Source: Bacteroidota bacterium
Lineage (GTDB): Bacteria; Bacteroidota; Ignavibacteria; Tepidaquicellales; Tepidaquicellaceae
Length of the DNA: 24,625 bases
Assembly: GCA_023429265.1 (NCBI GenBank)
Contig: JAEYVS010000182.1
Location: 1-24,625 of the forward strand
Direction of reading: 5' to 3'
Part shown: in pieces, positions 7,788 through 15,649 of the stretch
How the letters are laid out: every line of letters starts with the position of its first letter
Position numbering within the stretch: the first letter of the stretch is position 1
Position numbers and translations under genes: made by a program
Notes under the pieces: model-generated
What the model was told of the DNA's origin: nothing
The model's input: only the letters and a program-made list of their open reading frames with translations
The model's database searches: none

Positions 7788-9458
7788 ATGAGCGAGAATA
7801 AACCAATAGAACCAAAAAAAAGCGCTTCCAAGCAGGAATGGCTCGAAGAGGCTAAAAAAGCAAAAACAAGCGGAATGAAGTTCACCTCACTTAGCGGTAG
7901 AGAACTTGATATTGCTTATACTCCGGAGGACGTGAAAGATGAAAATTACTACAATGAAATAGGATATCCGGGTGAATATCCATATACACGAGGGATTCAC
8001 CATAATATGTATCGAGGAAAGATATGGACAATGAGGCAGTTCGCTGGATTTGGATCACCGGAAGATACTAATGAAAGATTTAAATACCTACTTAAACACG
8101 GTCAGACAGGACTATCCACAGCATTCGATATGCCGACTCTAATGGGATGGGATGCTGATTCACCTTATTCTGAAGGTGAAGTAGGTATCTGCGGAGTATC
8201 AATTTCATCGCTTGCAGATATGGAAATCCTTTTTTCGGGAATTCCGATGGATAAAGTATCGACATCGATGACTATCAACTCCCCTGCCATAATGGTTTTT
8301 GCGTATTACCTGGCAGTTGCAGAAAAGCAGGGAGTAGCATTTGACAAACTAAGAGGTACGCTCCAGAATGATATATTAAAAGAATACATAGCTCAGAAAG
8401 AGTACATCTATCCGCCAAATGAATCTATGAGGATCATTGTGGATATGATCGAGTACTGCACTAAAGAAGTACCTCAGTTTAATCCGGTCAGCGTAAGCGG
8501 GTATCATATCCGTGAAGCCGGTTCAACTGCCGCGCAGGAACTGGCATTTACTCTTGCTGATGGATTTGCGTACATTGAAGCCTGCATCGAAAGAGGTATG
8601 GATGTAGATGAGTTCGCTCCCAGAATATCTCACTTCTTTAATTCTCACCTTGATTTCTTCGAAGAGATTGCTAAGTTCAGAGCAGCCAGAAGGATCTATG
8701 CAAAAAGAATGAAGAATAAATACGGGGCAAAGAGTGAAAAATCCTGGAAACTGAGATTCCACACACAGACTGCAGGATGCTCACTGACAGCTCAGCAGCC
8801 TGAAAACAACATCGTTAGAACAGCCATTGAGGCATTAGCTGCAGTAATAGGCGGTACACAGTCACTTCATACTAATTCAATGGATGAGACGCTTGCTTTA
8901 CCATCGGATAAAGCAGTAAAGATTGCTTTAAGGACCCAGCAGATACTTGCATATGAGCACGGAGTAATCAATGTGGCGGATCCTCTTGGAGGCAGCTATT
9001 ACGTAGAGAAACTAACTGATGACATCGAAGCAGAAGCAGAAAAATATTTTGAAATGATCGACCAACAAGGCGGCGTAATTGCCTGCATTGAAAATGGTTT
9101 CTTCCAGAGAGAAATAGCAGATGCTGCATATAAATACCAGCAGGAATTGGACAAAAAAGAAAAAATCGTTGTTGGAATGAACGAATTCATCGAAGAAGAT
9201 GAGCAGATCGAGATACCTATCCTATATATTTCTAAGGAAGTAGAAGAACAGCAGATCAAAAGATTAAAGGAATTAAAAGCTTCAAGAAATCAAGACGACG
9301 TTAAAAATTCTTTAAAAGAGCTTCGTAAATCAGCAGATGATGGTACTAACTTAATGCCGAGAGTGCTCGATTGTGCCAGGAAGTATGTTACTCTTGAGGA
9401 AATGTGTACCGAACTTAAAGAACCATTCGGAATATACGAAGAGCAAGCAGTCTTTTAG
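7788..9458 (+). CDS. B12-dependent acyl-CoA mutase large subunit, isobutyryl-CoA-mutase-like
   Basis: Substrate-binding TIM-barrel subunit of the methylmalonyl-CoA mutase superfamily (radical 1,2-rearrangement of acyl-CoA). At 556 residues it lacks the C-terminal B12-binding domain, so it needs a separate small subunit, which is not in the window. Family motifs are clear: 'YTRGIHHNMY' (about 66-75), 'RQFAGFG' (83-89), 'GQTGLSTAFDMPTLMG' (105-120), 'QNDILKEY' (193-200), and 'SGYHIREAGSTAAQE' with the conserved His at 240. The positions equivalent to Tyr89 and Arg207 of methylmalonyl-CoA mutase are Phe85 and Gln203 here, the pair known from isobutyryl-CoA mutase. It is therefore more likely to isomerise isobutyryl-/n-butyryl-CoA or a related substrate than methylmalonyl-CoA. 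The ATG at 7788 has AAGGA at 7777-7781. The gene ends directly against the inverted-repeat cassette. Confidence 0.93.
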   Translation: MSENKPIEPKKSASKQEWLEEAKKAKTSGMKFTSLSGRELDIAYTPEDVKDENYYNEIGYPGEYPYTRGIHHNMYRGKIWTMRQFAGFGSPEDTNERFKYLLKHGQTGLSTAFDMPTLMGWDADSPYSEGEVGICGVSISSLADMEILFSGIPMDKVSTSMTINSPAIMVFAYYLAVAEKQGVAFDKLRGTLQNDILKEYIAQKEYIYPPNESMRIIVDMIEYCTKEVPQFNPVSVSGYHIREAGSTAAQELAFTLADGFAYIEACIERGMDVDEFAPRISHFFNSHLDFFEEIAKFRAARRIYAKRMKNKYGAKSEKSWKLRFHTQTAGCSLTAQQPENNIVRTAIEALAAVIGGTQSLHTNSMDETLALPSDKAVKIALRTQQILAYEHGVINVADPLGGSYYVEKLTDDIEAEAEKYFEMIDQQGGVIACIENGFFQREIADAAYKYQQELDKKEKIVVGMNEFIEEDEQIEIPILYISKEVEEQQIKRLKELKASRNQDDVKNSLKELRKSADDGTNLMPRVLDCARKYVTLEEMCTELKEPFGIYEEQAVF

Positions 9459-9490
9459 AATTAAGAATTTAGGATTAAGAATGCAAAATT
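9459..9490 (+). repeat. Left 32-bp imperfect inverted repeat of the cassette
   Basis: Begins AATTAAGAATT directly after the TAG stop of the mutase and ends AAAATT. Aligned with the reverse complement of 9854-9885, 24 of 32 bases match; the mismatches are in the middle and near the inner end. The first 11 bases are identical. Confidence 0.6.
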
Positions 9491-9502
9491 GATTTCATTA
9501 TC

Positions 9503-9862
9503 TTGAGAGAAAATATTATTAAAGATAAGAGTTTTAATTTTGCATTAAGAATTGTAAAACTATCTAAATATCTTGTAGAAAGTAAATCTGAATATGTTCT
9601 TTCTAAGCAAGTATTGCGGTGTGGAACATCAATTGGAGCAAATGTAGAAGAGGCAATTGGAGGACAATCTAAAAAAGATTTTGTAAATAAACTGTCAATA
9701 GCATACAAAGAAGCCCGGGAAACTCATTACTGGTTGAGAATACTTTATAAATCTGAATATATAGACAAAAGATTATTTGATTCCATCGAGAAAGATTGTG
9801 AAGAGCTTATGAAGATATTAGGAAGTATTAAAATCACAATTCAGAAGCAGAGAAATTCGTAA
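9503..9862 (+). CDS. Four-helix-bundle protein (23S rRNA intervening-sequence protein family)
   Basis: A 119-residue basic helical protein. The core strings 'LSKQVLRCGTSIGANVEEAI', 'GGQSKKDFVNKLSIAYKEA' and 'RETHYWLRIL' are the hallmark of the S23/IVP family, found as ORFs inside 23S rRNA intervening sequences and as free-standing genes in many Bacteroidota. Known structures are pentameric four-helix bundles with a basic surface, and nucleic acid binding has been suggested; the cellular role is not settled. The start is TTG at 9503: the frame is closed by TAA at 9476, contains no ATG before it, and this start restores the family N-terminus 'MRENIIKDKSFNFALRI'. The gene sits inside 32-bp inverted repeats, and its stop at 9860-9862 falls within the right-hand one. 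It is separated from 23S rRNA genes, none of which are in this window. Confidence 0.92.
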   Translation: MRENIIKDKSFNFALRIVKLSKYLVESKSEYVLSKQVLRCGTSIGANVEEAIGGQSKKDFVNKLSIAYKEARETHYWLRILYKSEYIDKRLFDSIEKDCEELMKILGSIKITIQKQRNS

Positions 9863-9885
9863 TTCATAATTTTTAATTCTTAATT
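9854..9885 (-). repeat. Right 32-bp imperfect inverted repeat of the cassette
   Basis: Inverted partner of 9459-9490. On the plus strand it ends TTAATTCTTAATT. It overlaps the last three codons and the stop of the four-helix-bundle gene, so the gene end and the element end are built from the same bases. Confidence 0.6.
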
Positions 9886-9888
9886 TGT

Positions 9889-9912
9889 AAAGGCGGAGAG
9901 ATTCGCCTTTTC
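9889..9912 (+). terminator. Terminator after the four-helix-bundle gene
   Basis: AAAGGCG at 9889-9895 pairs with CGCCTTT at 9904-9910 around an 8-base loop, and the 3' arm runs on into further T residues. It lies just outside the right inverted repeat, so it may be the original terminator of the mutase gene, with the cassette inserted between the gene and its terminator. Confidence 0.65.
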
Positions 9913-9928
9913 TATTTCAATCATTTTT

Positions 9929-11482
9929 TTGCGGGATAAGAATTATATATACATAGTAATGTCGTGCGTTTTTACGTACGCTTTTTATTTAATAACCCAG
10001 TATTTTCTAACGGACGGACAGATGGGTGTCCCTCTGGATGATACCTGGATACATTTCCGCTATGCTGAAAATTTTGCAAAGGGGCTTTTCTTCCAGTTCA
10101 ATGTAGGCGAACCGGTTGCAGGAAGCACATCGCCGTTGTGGGTAGTTGTTCTGGGAATCTTCAGTTTTATATCATCAAATTTTATTTTCAATTCGGTTTT
10201 TCTTTCCGCTGTATTTCATTTACTATCCTGTATTTTCATTTATAAAATTTCTCTCATAGTATTTAGCAAAAAGGAAAGTACCCGCGATAATGCCCGTTAT
10301 ATCTCGTTAATGGTGGCATTAATAACTGTCATTTCAGGCAGATTTATATGGGCAGGTTTGTCGGGAATGGAGACGTCCCTTTTCACATTCCTTTGCATAG
10401 CAGGTATTTATTCTCACATACTTAATTTAGAAGCAAAGAAATTCAACTTGCTTCCGTCACTATTCATAGCTCTGGCAACTGTTTCACGTCCTGAAGGCTT
10501 TCTACTGTTTGCGATTTATTTGTTTGATGTAACATTAATTGCGATCAAAGAGAAGAATCTCTCTAAACGCATTCCCGGTTTGCTGATCGGGATTCTAATA
10601 TTTGCGGTGATCACAACCCCCTATTTTATTTTTTCACATTTTACGAGTGAGAGTATCCTGCCGACTACATTCCGGGGACAGGGAGGACATTGGAGATTTT
10701 TACCGGATAAAGATTATGTGAGGATAACCATTGAGTTTTTGCTGTCCGATAATTCCGTGACGGCATTGTTGTATGTTTTCGCCGGCTTCATTTATTTGTT
10801 TACATTCAGAAAGAAATATTTTAATGAATACCGGATATTAAACATTATATTCTTGTGGGTGTTTTTACTGCCCCTGATTAGTTCATTCATTATACCTAAT
10901 TTCAGGCACCATGGGAGATACTTTATGCCATTAATTCCATTTCTCAATTTGATTGCGATTTACGCCTTCTTCATTATCCGTGACAAAGTAAAAGACATTC
11001 CACTCAGAAACCTGCTTAGCAAAAGATACGTTCTGGTACTCATTACCTGTTTTTCTCTATTCTATTACGTTACTTTTGCAGGAGCATACGGGTTTAATAC
11101 ACAAAATATTAATGATCAGCAGGTAGAGCTTGCAAACTGGGTAAAAGAAAATGTTCCTGAAAATGAAACCATTGCAGTAAATGATATAGGCGCAATCACA
11201 TACATATCCAAAAACCGTGTCATAGATATGGCAGGGCTGGTAACACCACAGATTCTTAGGTACAGAACTTATCAATGGCAGGATAACCTGGACTCTACTT
11301 ATTATCTTTTAAAAAACAATAATGTAAGTTATGTTATAATTTATGATCACTGGTTTGGACCATTTTTGAGGGAATACAGCGAATGTTTTGAGTATGTCCG
11401 CTCCGCTATCCTTGAGGATAATACTATTTGCGGAGGTGAAGAAATGAAAGTTTATAAATTTCATCCGCTTAAAGAAGAATGA
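9929..11482 (+). CDS. GT-C fold membrane glycosyltransferase (ArnT/PMT-like)
   Basis: A polytopic inner-membrane protein of 517 residues with about ten or more hydrophobic segments. The first large outside loop holds an acidic motif right after helix 1: 'PLDDTWIHFRYAENFAKG' (about 34-51), the catalytic Asp pair typical of GT-C enzymes that use polyprenyl-phosphate sugars. 'GRYFMPLIPFLNLIAIYAF' is the late helix common in this fold, and the last 120 residues form a soluble domain ('ANWVKENVPENETIAVNDIGAI'). The frame starts at TTG 9929; an ATG 30 bases later (9959) would also keep helix 1, and neither has a ribosome binding site. The stop overlaps the start of the next gene by 4 bases (ATGA), so the two are translationally coupled. 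That partner makes a polyprenyl-phosphate pentose precursor, suggesting the donor. The acceptor is unknown. Confidence 0.75.
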   Translation: MRDKNYIYIVMSCVFTYAFYLITQYFLTDGQMGVPLDDTWIHFRYAENFAKGLFFQFNVGEPVAGSTSPLWVVVLGIFSFISSNFIFNSVFLSAVFHLLSCIFIYKISLIVFSKKESTRDNARYISLMVALITVISGRFIWAGLSGMETSLFTFLCIAGIYSHILNLEAKKFNLLPSLFIALATVSRPEGFLLFAIYLFDVTLIAIKEKNLSKRIPGLLIGILIFAVITTPYFIFSHFTSESILPTTFRGQGGHWRFLPDKDYVRITIEFLLSDNSVTALLYVFAGFIYLFTFRKKYFNEYRILNIIFLWVFLLPLISSFIIPNFRHHGRYFMPLIPFLNLIAIYAFFIIRDKVKDIPLRNLLSKRYVLVLITCFSLFYYVTFAGAYGFNTQNINDQQVELANWVKENVPENETIAVNDIGAITYISKNRVIDMAGLVTPQILRYRTYQWQDNLDSTYYLLKNNNVSYVIIYDHWFGPFLREYSECFEYVRSAILEDNTICGGEEMKVYKFHPLKEE

Positions 11483-12369
11483 AACTGATAAAAATTATAC
11501 AGCTTCTCAGACCCAAACAATGGGTCAAGAACCTCTTTATCTTTGCCCCCATATTATTTTCCGGTCTATTAACCGATCTTGGTGTTTTATTAATTAATAT
11601 TGAGGCTTTCATTGCTTTCTGCCTGGTATCGAGTGCTGTATACGTCATTAATGATATCTCCGACGTAGAAGCTGACCGGGCTCACAAGAAGAAGCGTTTC
11701 CGTCCCATAGCTTCCGGTGATGTAAGCATCCCTGAGGCAAGAATAGTTTTCGTGATCCTGCTTGCATTAGCTATAGCAATATGCTTTATTATGAATGTTA
11801 AATTCATAATTGCAATTGGATTATACTTCGTTATTAATGTAATGTATACGTACTTCATTAAAAATGTCGTACTTCTGGATGTATTTTTCATTTCCTTTGG
11901 ATTTATGCTCAGAGTAGCTGCCGGAGCATTTGCAATTGATGTGCAGCTCTCAAGCTGGATGATATTAACTACAATATTCATATCGTTGTTTCTTGGAATT
12001 TCAAAACGTAGAGCCGAGCTCTCGCAATCTGACCTGGAGAATATCCCGAAGCAGCGAAAAGTACTTGAACAATATTCCATCGTCTTTACCGATCAGATGA
12101 ATACCATAGCAGCAACGGGTACTATTATTTCTTATGCATTATATACTGTTTCTGAAAAAGCAGTTGAAGCTTTCCATTCAGACAATCTGATTTACACAAC
12201 TCCATTTGTGATATATGGAATCTTCCGGTATATGTATCTCATTCACAAAAAGAACCTTGGAGAAAGTCCAACTCAAATAGTTACAAAGGATCCCGCTATT
12301 ATCATCAATTCAGTATTATGGTTTGTAATATCGTTTGCGATAATTTACAAATCCAAGTTTGGATTGTAA
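11479..12369 (+). CDS. UbiA-family decaprenyl-phosphate phosphoribosyltransferase-like enzyme
   Basis: An integral membrane prenyltransferase-superfamily protein of 296 residues with about eight or nine membrane helices. It begins 'LLRPKQWVKNLFIFAP' and has the Asp-rich site NDISDVEAD (58-66) followed by 'KKRFRPIASG' (71-80), the combination of the DPPR synthase branch of UbiA. The second cytosolic loop carries 'GISKRRAELSQ', also typical of that branch. DPPR synthase moves phosphoribose from PRPP to polyprenyl phosphate, the first step to polyprenyl-phosphoryl ribose or arabinose, which are donors for GT-C enzymes. The gene overlaps the GT-C gene by 4 bases and ends 3 bases before the transporter gene. 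The phosphatase and epimerase (DprE1/DprE2-like) for the later steps are not in the window. A different prenyl acceptor cannot be excluded. Confidence 0.88.
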   Translation: MKLIKIIQLLRPKQWVKNLFIFAPILFSGLLTDLGVLLINIEAFIAFCLVSSAVYVINDISDVEADRAHKKKRFRPIASGDVSIPEARIVFVILLALAIAICFIMNVKFIIAIGLYFVINVMYTYFIKNVVLLDVFFISFGFMLRVAAGAFAIDVQLSSWMILTTIFISLFLGISKRRAELSQSDLENIPKQRKVLEQYSIVFTDQMNTIAATGTIISYALYTVSEKAVEAFHSDNLIYTTPFVIYGIFRYMYLIHKKNLGESPTQIVTKDPAIIINSVLWFVISFAIIYKSKFGL

Positions 12370-12372
12370 CAT

Positions 12373-13290
12373 TTGGAAAATCCCGGCAAAATAAAATTTA
12401 AAGCGGAACTGCTTCTGCTTTTTGTTTCCTTAAACTGGGGTATTTCATTCCCGGTTATTAAATTAATGCTTGATTATGTCTCTCCGCAGGCATTGGTATT
12501 TTACCGGTTTACTCTTACTCTCATTGTCTTCCTAATTATTTATCCAAAAATATTCACTCAGATAGTGTGGAGAGATCTAAAGTACGGCTTGATCCTCGGA
12601 CTTTTTATCTACGTTGGATTTATCACACAAACAATCGGATTGGCTGAAACTACAGCACAAAAATCAGCTTTTATCACGGGAATTTACGTTGTGATTTTAC
12701 CTTTTGCCCAATATTTTATACTAAGGAAGTTGCCTAAGACTGCAAATGTCATCGGAGTTATCCTCGTTACGGTAGGACTGTTCTTTTTGACACAGGTCAG
12801 GGATACAACTGTGAATTTTGGTGACCTCCTGACACTCATTTGCGCTCTTTTCTTCGCGATTCATATTGTGTACCTGGATAAGTTTATGAATGAGAAGAAG
12901 GCTAACTATAAAGCGCTTGTTCTCGGTCAGTTTTTGGTTATGGCAGTATTCGGTCTGTTTTCAATGATAGGATATGAAATGATCATTACAAATGATTATA
13001 AATTTGAATTAAATACAATATCGGTTTTTGGTTTATTATATACTTCCCTTGTATGCACATTGTTTGCATGGATAATTATAAATAAGTATCAGAAGTTTAC
13101 TACGCCGGTTAAAGCCGGTATTATTTACAGTATGGAAGTTGTTTTTGCGGTGTTCTCTGCATATTTAATTATAAATGAAGTACTGGAGTTTGAACAGATT
13201 ATTGGAGCCCTTATTATGCTTGCAGGTATGGGTATTTCAGAATTCTATGATCTTCTAAAAAGAAAGCAAACTCAAGAAAAAATTGGTTAA
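12373..13290 (+). CDS. DMT superfamily (EamA) transporter
   Basis: A 305-residue membrane protein with about ten helices in two repeated EamA domains. The first begins 'LLFVSLNWGISFPVIKLML' with the 'YRFTLTLIVFL' helix 2, and helices 3-4 carry 'TTAQKSAFITGIYVVILPF'. The second domain ends 'SMEVVFAVFSAYLIINEVLE...GALIMLAGMGISE'. Family members export amino acids, drugs or nucleotide-like metabolites; the substrate here cannot be read. The start is TTG at 12373, three bases after the stop of the UbiA gene. The first in-frame ATG is inside helix 1-2 and would remove a conserved helix, so TTG is the better choice. The next gene's ATG follows its stop with no gap, so these genes look like one operon. 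Confidence 0.9.
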   Translation: MENPGKIKFKAELLLLFVSLNWGISFPVIKLMLDYVSPQALVFYRFTLTLIVFLIIYPKIFTQIVWRDLKYGLILGLFIYVGFITQTIGLAETTAQKSAFITGIYVVILPFAQYFILRKLPKTANVIGVILVTVGLFFLTQVRDTTVNFGDLLTLICALFFAIHIVYLDKFMNEKKANYKALVLGQFLVMAVFGLFSMIGYEMIITNDYKFELNTISVFGLLYTSLVCTLFAWIIINKYQKFTTPVKAGIIYSMEVVFAVFSAYLIINEVLEFEQIIGALIMLAGMGISEFYDLLKRKQTQEKIG

Positions 13291-15261
13291 ATGAAAATTG
13301 TATTCCTGATAATATTCAGCTTTCTTTTTACTTTCCCTGTTACTGCCCAGACAGGTGGTGACCACTTATGCTCAATTTCCAAAAGAAAGAATTTTTATAT
13401 CCAAAATACTCAGAGAACTGATTATCCCGGTGATTCCACGATAGACGTGACGTACTATAAATTAGATCTGAAAATCACAACTTCACCTGATTTCCTTGCA
13501 GGAGAGGTTACAGTTAGAGCAAATTCACTAAAATCATCCCTTTCTTCATTCTATCTCGATTTCGAAGATAATATGATCGTTGATACTGTATTATCGGGGA
13601 ATGTACTGCTCAGCTTTTTTCAGTCCGATGATAAACTCAACATCACATTAAATAATCCTGCTTCAGCCGGGAATAGTTTCGAAGTAGTGATCAGGTATCA
13701 CGGTGTACCTAAAACCGTTGGATTTGGAAGCTTTGTATTCGGACAAAACCAGGGCTCTCCCGCTGTCTGGACACTCAGCGAACCTTATGGCGCTAAAACC
13801 TGGTTTCCTAATAAGGACAACCCATCCGACAAAGCCGACTCATCGGATGTGTGGATAACGGTAGCAAGCAATTTAACAGGCGTATCAAACGGTCTTCTTG
13901 AAGAAACAAAAGATAATGGCAACGGTACTAAGACTTATAAATGGAGATCACGGTACCCAATAGCACCCTATCTTATCTCCCTTGCCATAGCTGAATACGC
14001 GGTTAACACAAATTATTATCATTACTCCCCTTCCGATTCAATGCTCGTAGTGGATTACATTTATCCGCAAAATCTCAGCGCTATTAAATCTCTCCTCGAT
14101 GAAATGCCCGCTATGCTTGAAGTTATGTCAGGATTTTTTAGTGAATACCCATTCATAAACGAAAAATACGGCCACGCTGAGTTTGGTGTATTTGCCGGTA
14201 TGGAACATCAGACCATTTCATCTATGGGCGCTTTTTTTACGGACATTATCATCCACGAGCTTACGCACCAGTGGTTTGGCGACAAAGTGACCTGTGAAAA
14301 ATGGCAGGATATTTGGATTAACGAAGGATTTGCCGTTTACGGAGAAGCGCTCTACAGGCAGGCTGCGTATGGACAGGAAGATTACGATACTTACATAAAA
14401 TCAATAATGTCGAGAGCAAAAAATGCACAGGGCACCATATATGTGCAGGATATTTCGAATGAAGATGAAATATTTGATTCTGACCGGACCTACGCAAAAG
14501 GAGGAGTCGTTGTTCATATGCTTAGAGGGATTTTGGGTGATGCTGCTTTTTTTCAGACTTTACAGGCTTATATGAATGACCCCCAATATGCTTATGGATC
14601 AGCTACAATTGAAGATTTTAAGAATGTGGCGGAATCTGTGAGCGGCAGCGACCTGGATTATTTCTTTGACCAATGGCTATATGGAGAAAACTATCCTAAA
14701 TATAATGTAGACTGGTCACATAATCAGCTTAATGGAGATCAATACAACGTCACAATCAGGATCACACAAACTCAGAACACCTTCCCGCCATTCTTTACAA
14801 TGCCCGTAACAATGAGGATTAATACTTCGACTGGTGATACATTAGTGAATGTTTATAATGATCTGATAGACCAGTCATTCGCTTTTACTATAACAGGAGA
14901 ACCGGTAAGCCTGGATTTTGACCCTTTCAATAACATTATGGATGATGTTACCGGGAATATCTTTATTCTTCCTGCTTCATATGAGCTCTCCCAGAATTAC
15001 CCAAATCCCTTCAATCCAAAAACCACTATCAATTATGAGTTGGGTAATGTATCTAATGTCAAGCTTTATGTATATGATGTGCTTGGAAGAGAAATGGCTT
15101 TGCTTGTAAATGAAAAACAACGCGAAGGCAGATATAACATTGAGTTTGATGGTAATGGATTGGCATCAGGAGTATATTTCTTAAAGCTCGTTGCTGAAAA
15201 CACTACAATAGGATCAGGACAGGTATTCACTGACATTAAGAAAATGATACTAATTAAATAA
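13291..15261 (+). CDS. Secreted M1 family metallopeptidase with type IX secretion sorting domain
   Basis: A 656-residue exported zinc aminopeptidase-like protein. The signal peptide is MKIVFLIIFSFLFTFPVTAQ, with likely cleavage after Ala19 or Gln20. The beta-sandwich N-domain leads to 'FAGMEHQT' (Glu305, the M1 exopeptidase motif with His in place of the more usual Asn), then the zinc site HELTH at 322-326 and the third ligand Glu345 in 'WINEGFAVYGE', exactly HExxH-x18-E. The C-terminal 90 or so residues, from about 563, form a type A sorting domain: 'SYELSQNYPNPFNPKTTI', 'VYDVLGREM', 'GLASGVYFLKL'. This tail directs export across the outer membrane by the Por system, where it is usually removed. 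The start directly abuts the stop of the transporter gene. It lacks the large C-terminal helical domain of full M1 aminopeptidases. Confidence 0.95.
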   Translation: MKIVFLIIFSFLFTFPVTAQTGGDHLCSISKRKNFYIQNTQRTDYPGDSTIDVTYYKLDLKITTSPDFLAGEVTVRANSLKSSLSSFYLDFEDNMIVDTVLSGNVLLSFFQSDDKLNITLNNPASAGNSFEVVIRYHGVPKTVGFGSFVFGQNQGSPAVWTLSEPYGAKTWFPNKDNPSDKADSSDVWITVASNLTGVSNGLLEETKDNGNGTKTYKWRSRYPIAPYLISLAIAEYAVNTNYYHYSPSDSMLVVDYIYPQNLSAIKSLLDEMPAMLEVMSGFFSEYPFINEKYGHAEFGVFAGMEHQTISSMGAFFTDIIIHELTHQWFGDKVTCEKWQDIWINEGFAVYGEALYRQAAYGQEDYDTYIKSIMSRAKNAQGTIYVQDISNEDEIFDSDRTYAKGGVVVHMLRGILGDAAFFQTLQAYMNDPQYAYGSATIEDFKNVAESVSGSDLDYFFDQWLYGENYPKYNVDWSHNQLNGDQYNVTIRITQTQNTFPPFFTMPVTMRINTSTGDTLVNVYNDLIDQSFAFTITGEPVSLDFDPFNNIMDDVTGNIFILPASYELSQNYPNPFNPKTTINYELGNVSNVKLYVYDVLGREMALLVNEKQREGRYNIEFDGNGLASGVYFLKLVAENTTIGSGQVFTDIKKMILIK

Positions 15262-15262
15262 T

Positions 15263-15532
15263 ATGACTACAGCTAAAATTATTGTAAGCGGACTCGTACA
15301 GGGAGTAGGATACAGGTACTTTTGTTACAAGAAAGCGCAAATATATAATCTGAAAGGATACGCTGAAAATCTGGCTAATGGAGATGTAGAGCTCGAGGTA
15401 GAAGGTGATAAATCAATGATACTGGATTTTATTAAAGAGCTGAAAATTGGTCCTCAAAACTCCAGGGTTTCATCCGTAAAATTTGATTTTGTACCGTACG
15501 AAAGAAAATATGATGAATTCAGAATGTACTGA
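15263..15532 (+). CDS. acyP: Acylphosphatase
   Basis: An 89-residue cytosolic enzyme that hydrolyses acyl phosphates such as acetyl phosphate or carbamoyl phosphate. It has the family signature 'VSGLVQGVGYRYF' with the phosphate-binding Arg18, and 'GYAENLANGDVELEVEG' with the catalytic Asn36. The length is normal and both key residues are present. The ATG lies one base after the stop of the peptidase gene, so it should be co-transcribed, though no functional link is apparent. It is the last gene of this tightly packed run; a 117-bp AT-rich gap follows, in which I see no clear hairpin terminator. Confidence 0.95.
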   Translation: MTTAKIIVSGLVQGVGYRYFCYKKAQIYNLKGYAENLANGDVELEVEGDKSMILDFIKELKIGPQNSRVSSVKFDFVPYERKYDEFRMY

Positions 15533-15649
15533 AAAAACCAAACTTTATACTTGTTTCTGTAAATTATATGATATATTATTAACAAACAAAAAAACAGATA
15601 CGATAAGCAAAATTATACGATTTTTTAATTGAAAAACGAACTCATACCA

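Larger units (their letters stand above)
9459..9885. mobile_element. Inverted-repeat cassette carrying a four-helix-bundle gene
   Basis: The segment starts one base after the mutase stop and is bounded by two 32-bp AT-rich repeats in inverted orientation, at 9459-9490 and 9854-9885. They match at 24 of 32 positions, including the outermost 11 bases (AATTAAGAATT on the left, its complement on the right). Between them is a single gene of the 23S rRNA intervening-sequence protein family. No obvious target-site duplication is seen and there is no transposase inside, so movement would need help in trans. It may instead be a folded RNA cassette: the two ends would pair in a transcript, as in rRNA intervening sequences. 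Confidence 0.5.

Noticed and set aside
15629..15649. TTG start for the PorV/PorQ-like protein
   Set aside because: It would put seven extra residues, including an acidic one, before the signal peptide; the ATG at 15650 gives a standard signal.
15533..15649. AT-rich gap before the PorV/PorQ-like gene as a promoter with TTGTTT and TATATT
   Set aside because: The spacing is only 15 bases and the -35 match is weak; no TAnnTTTG box is present.
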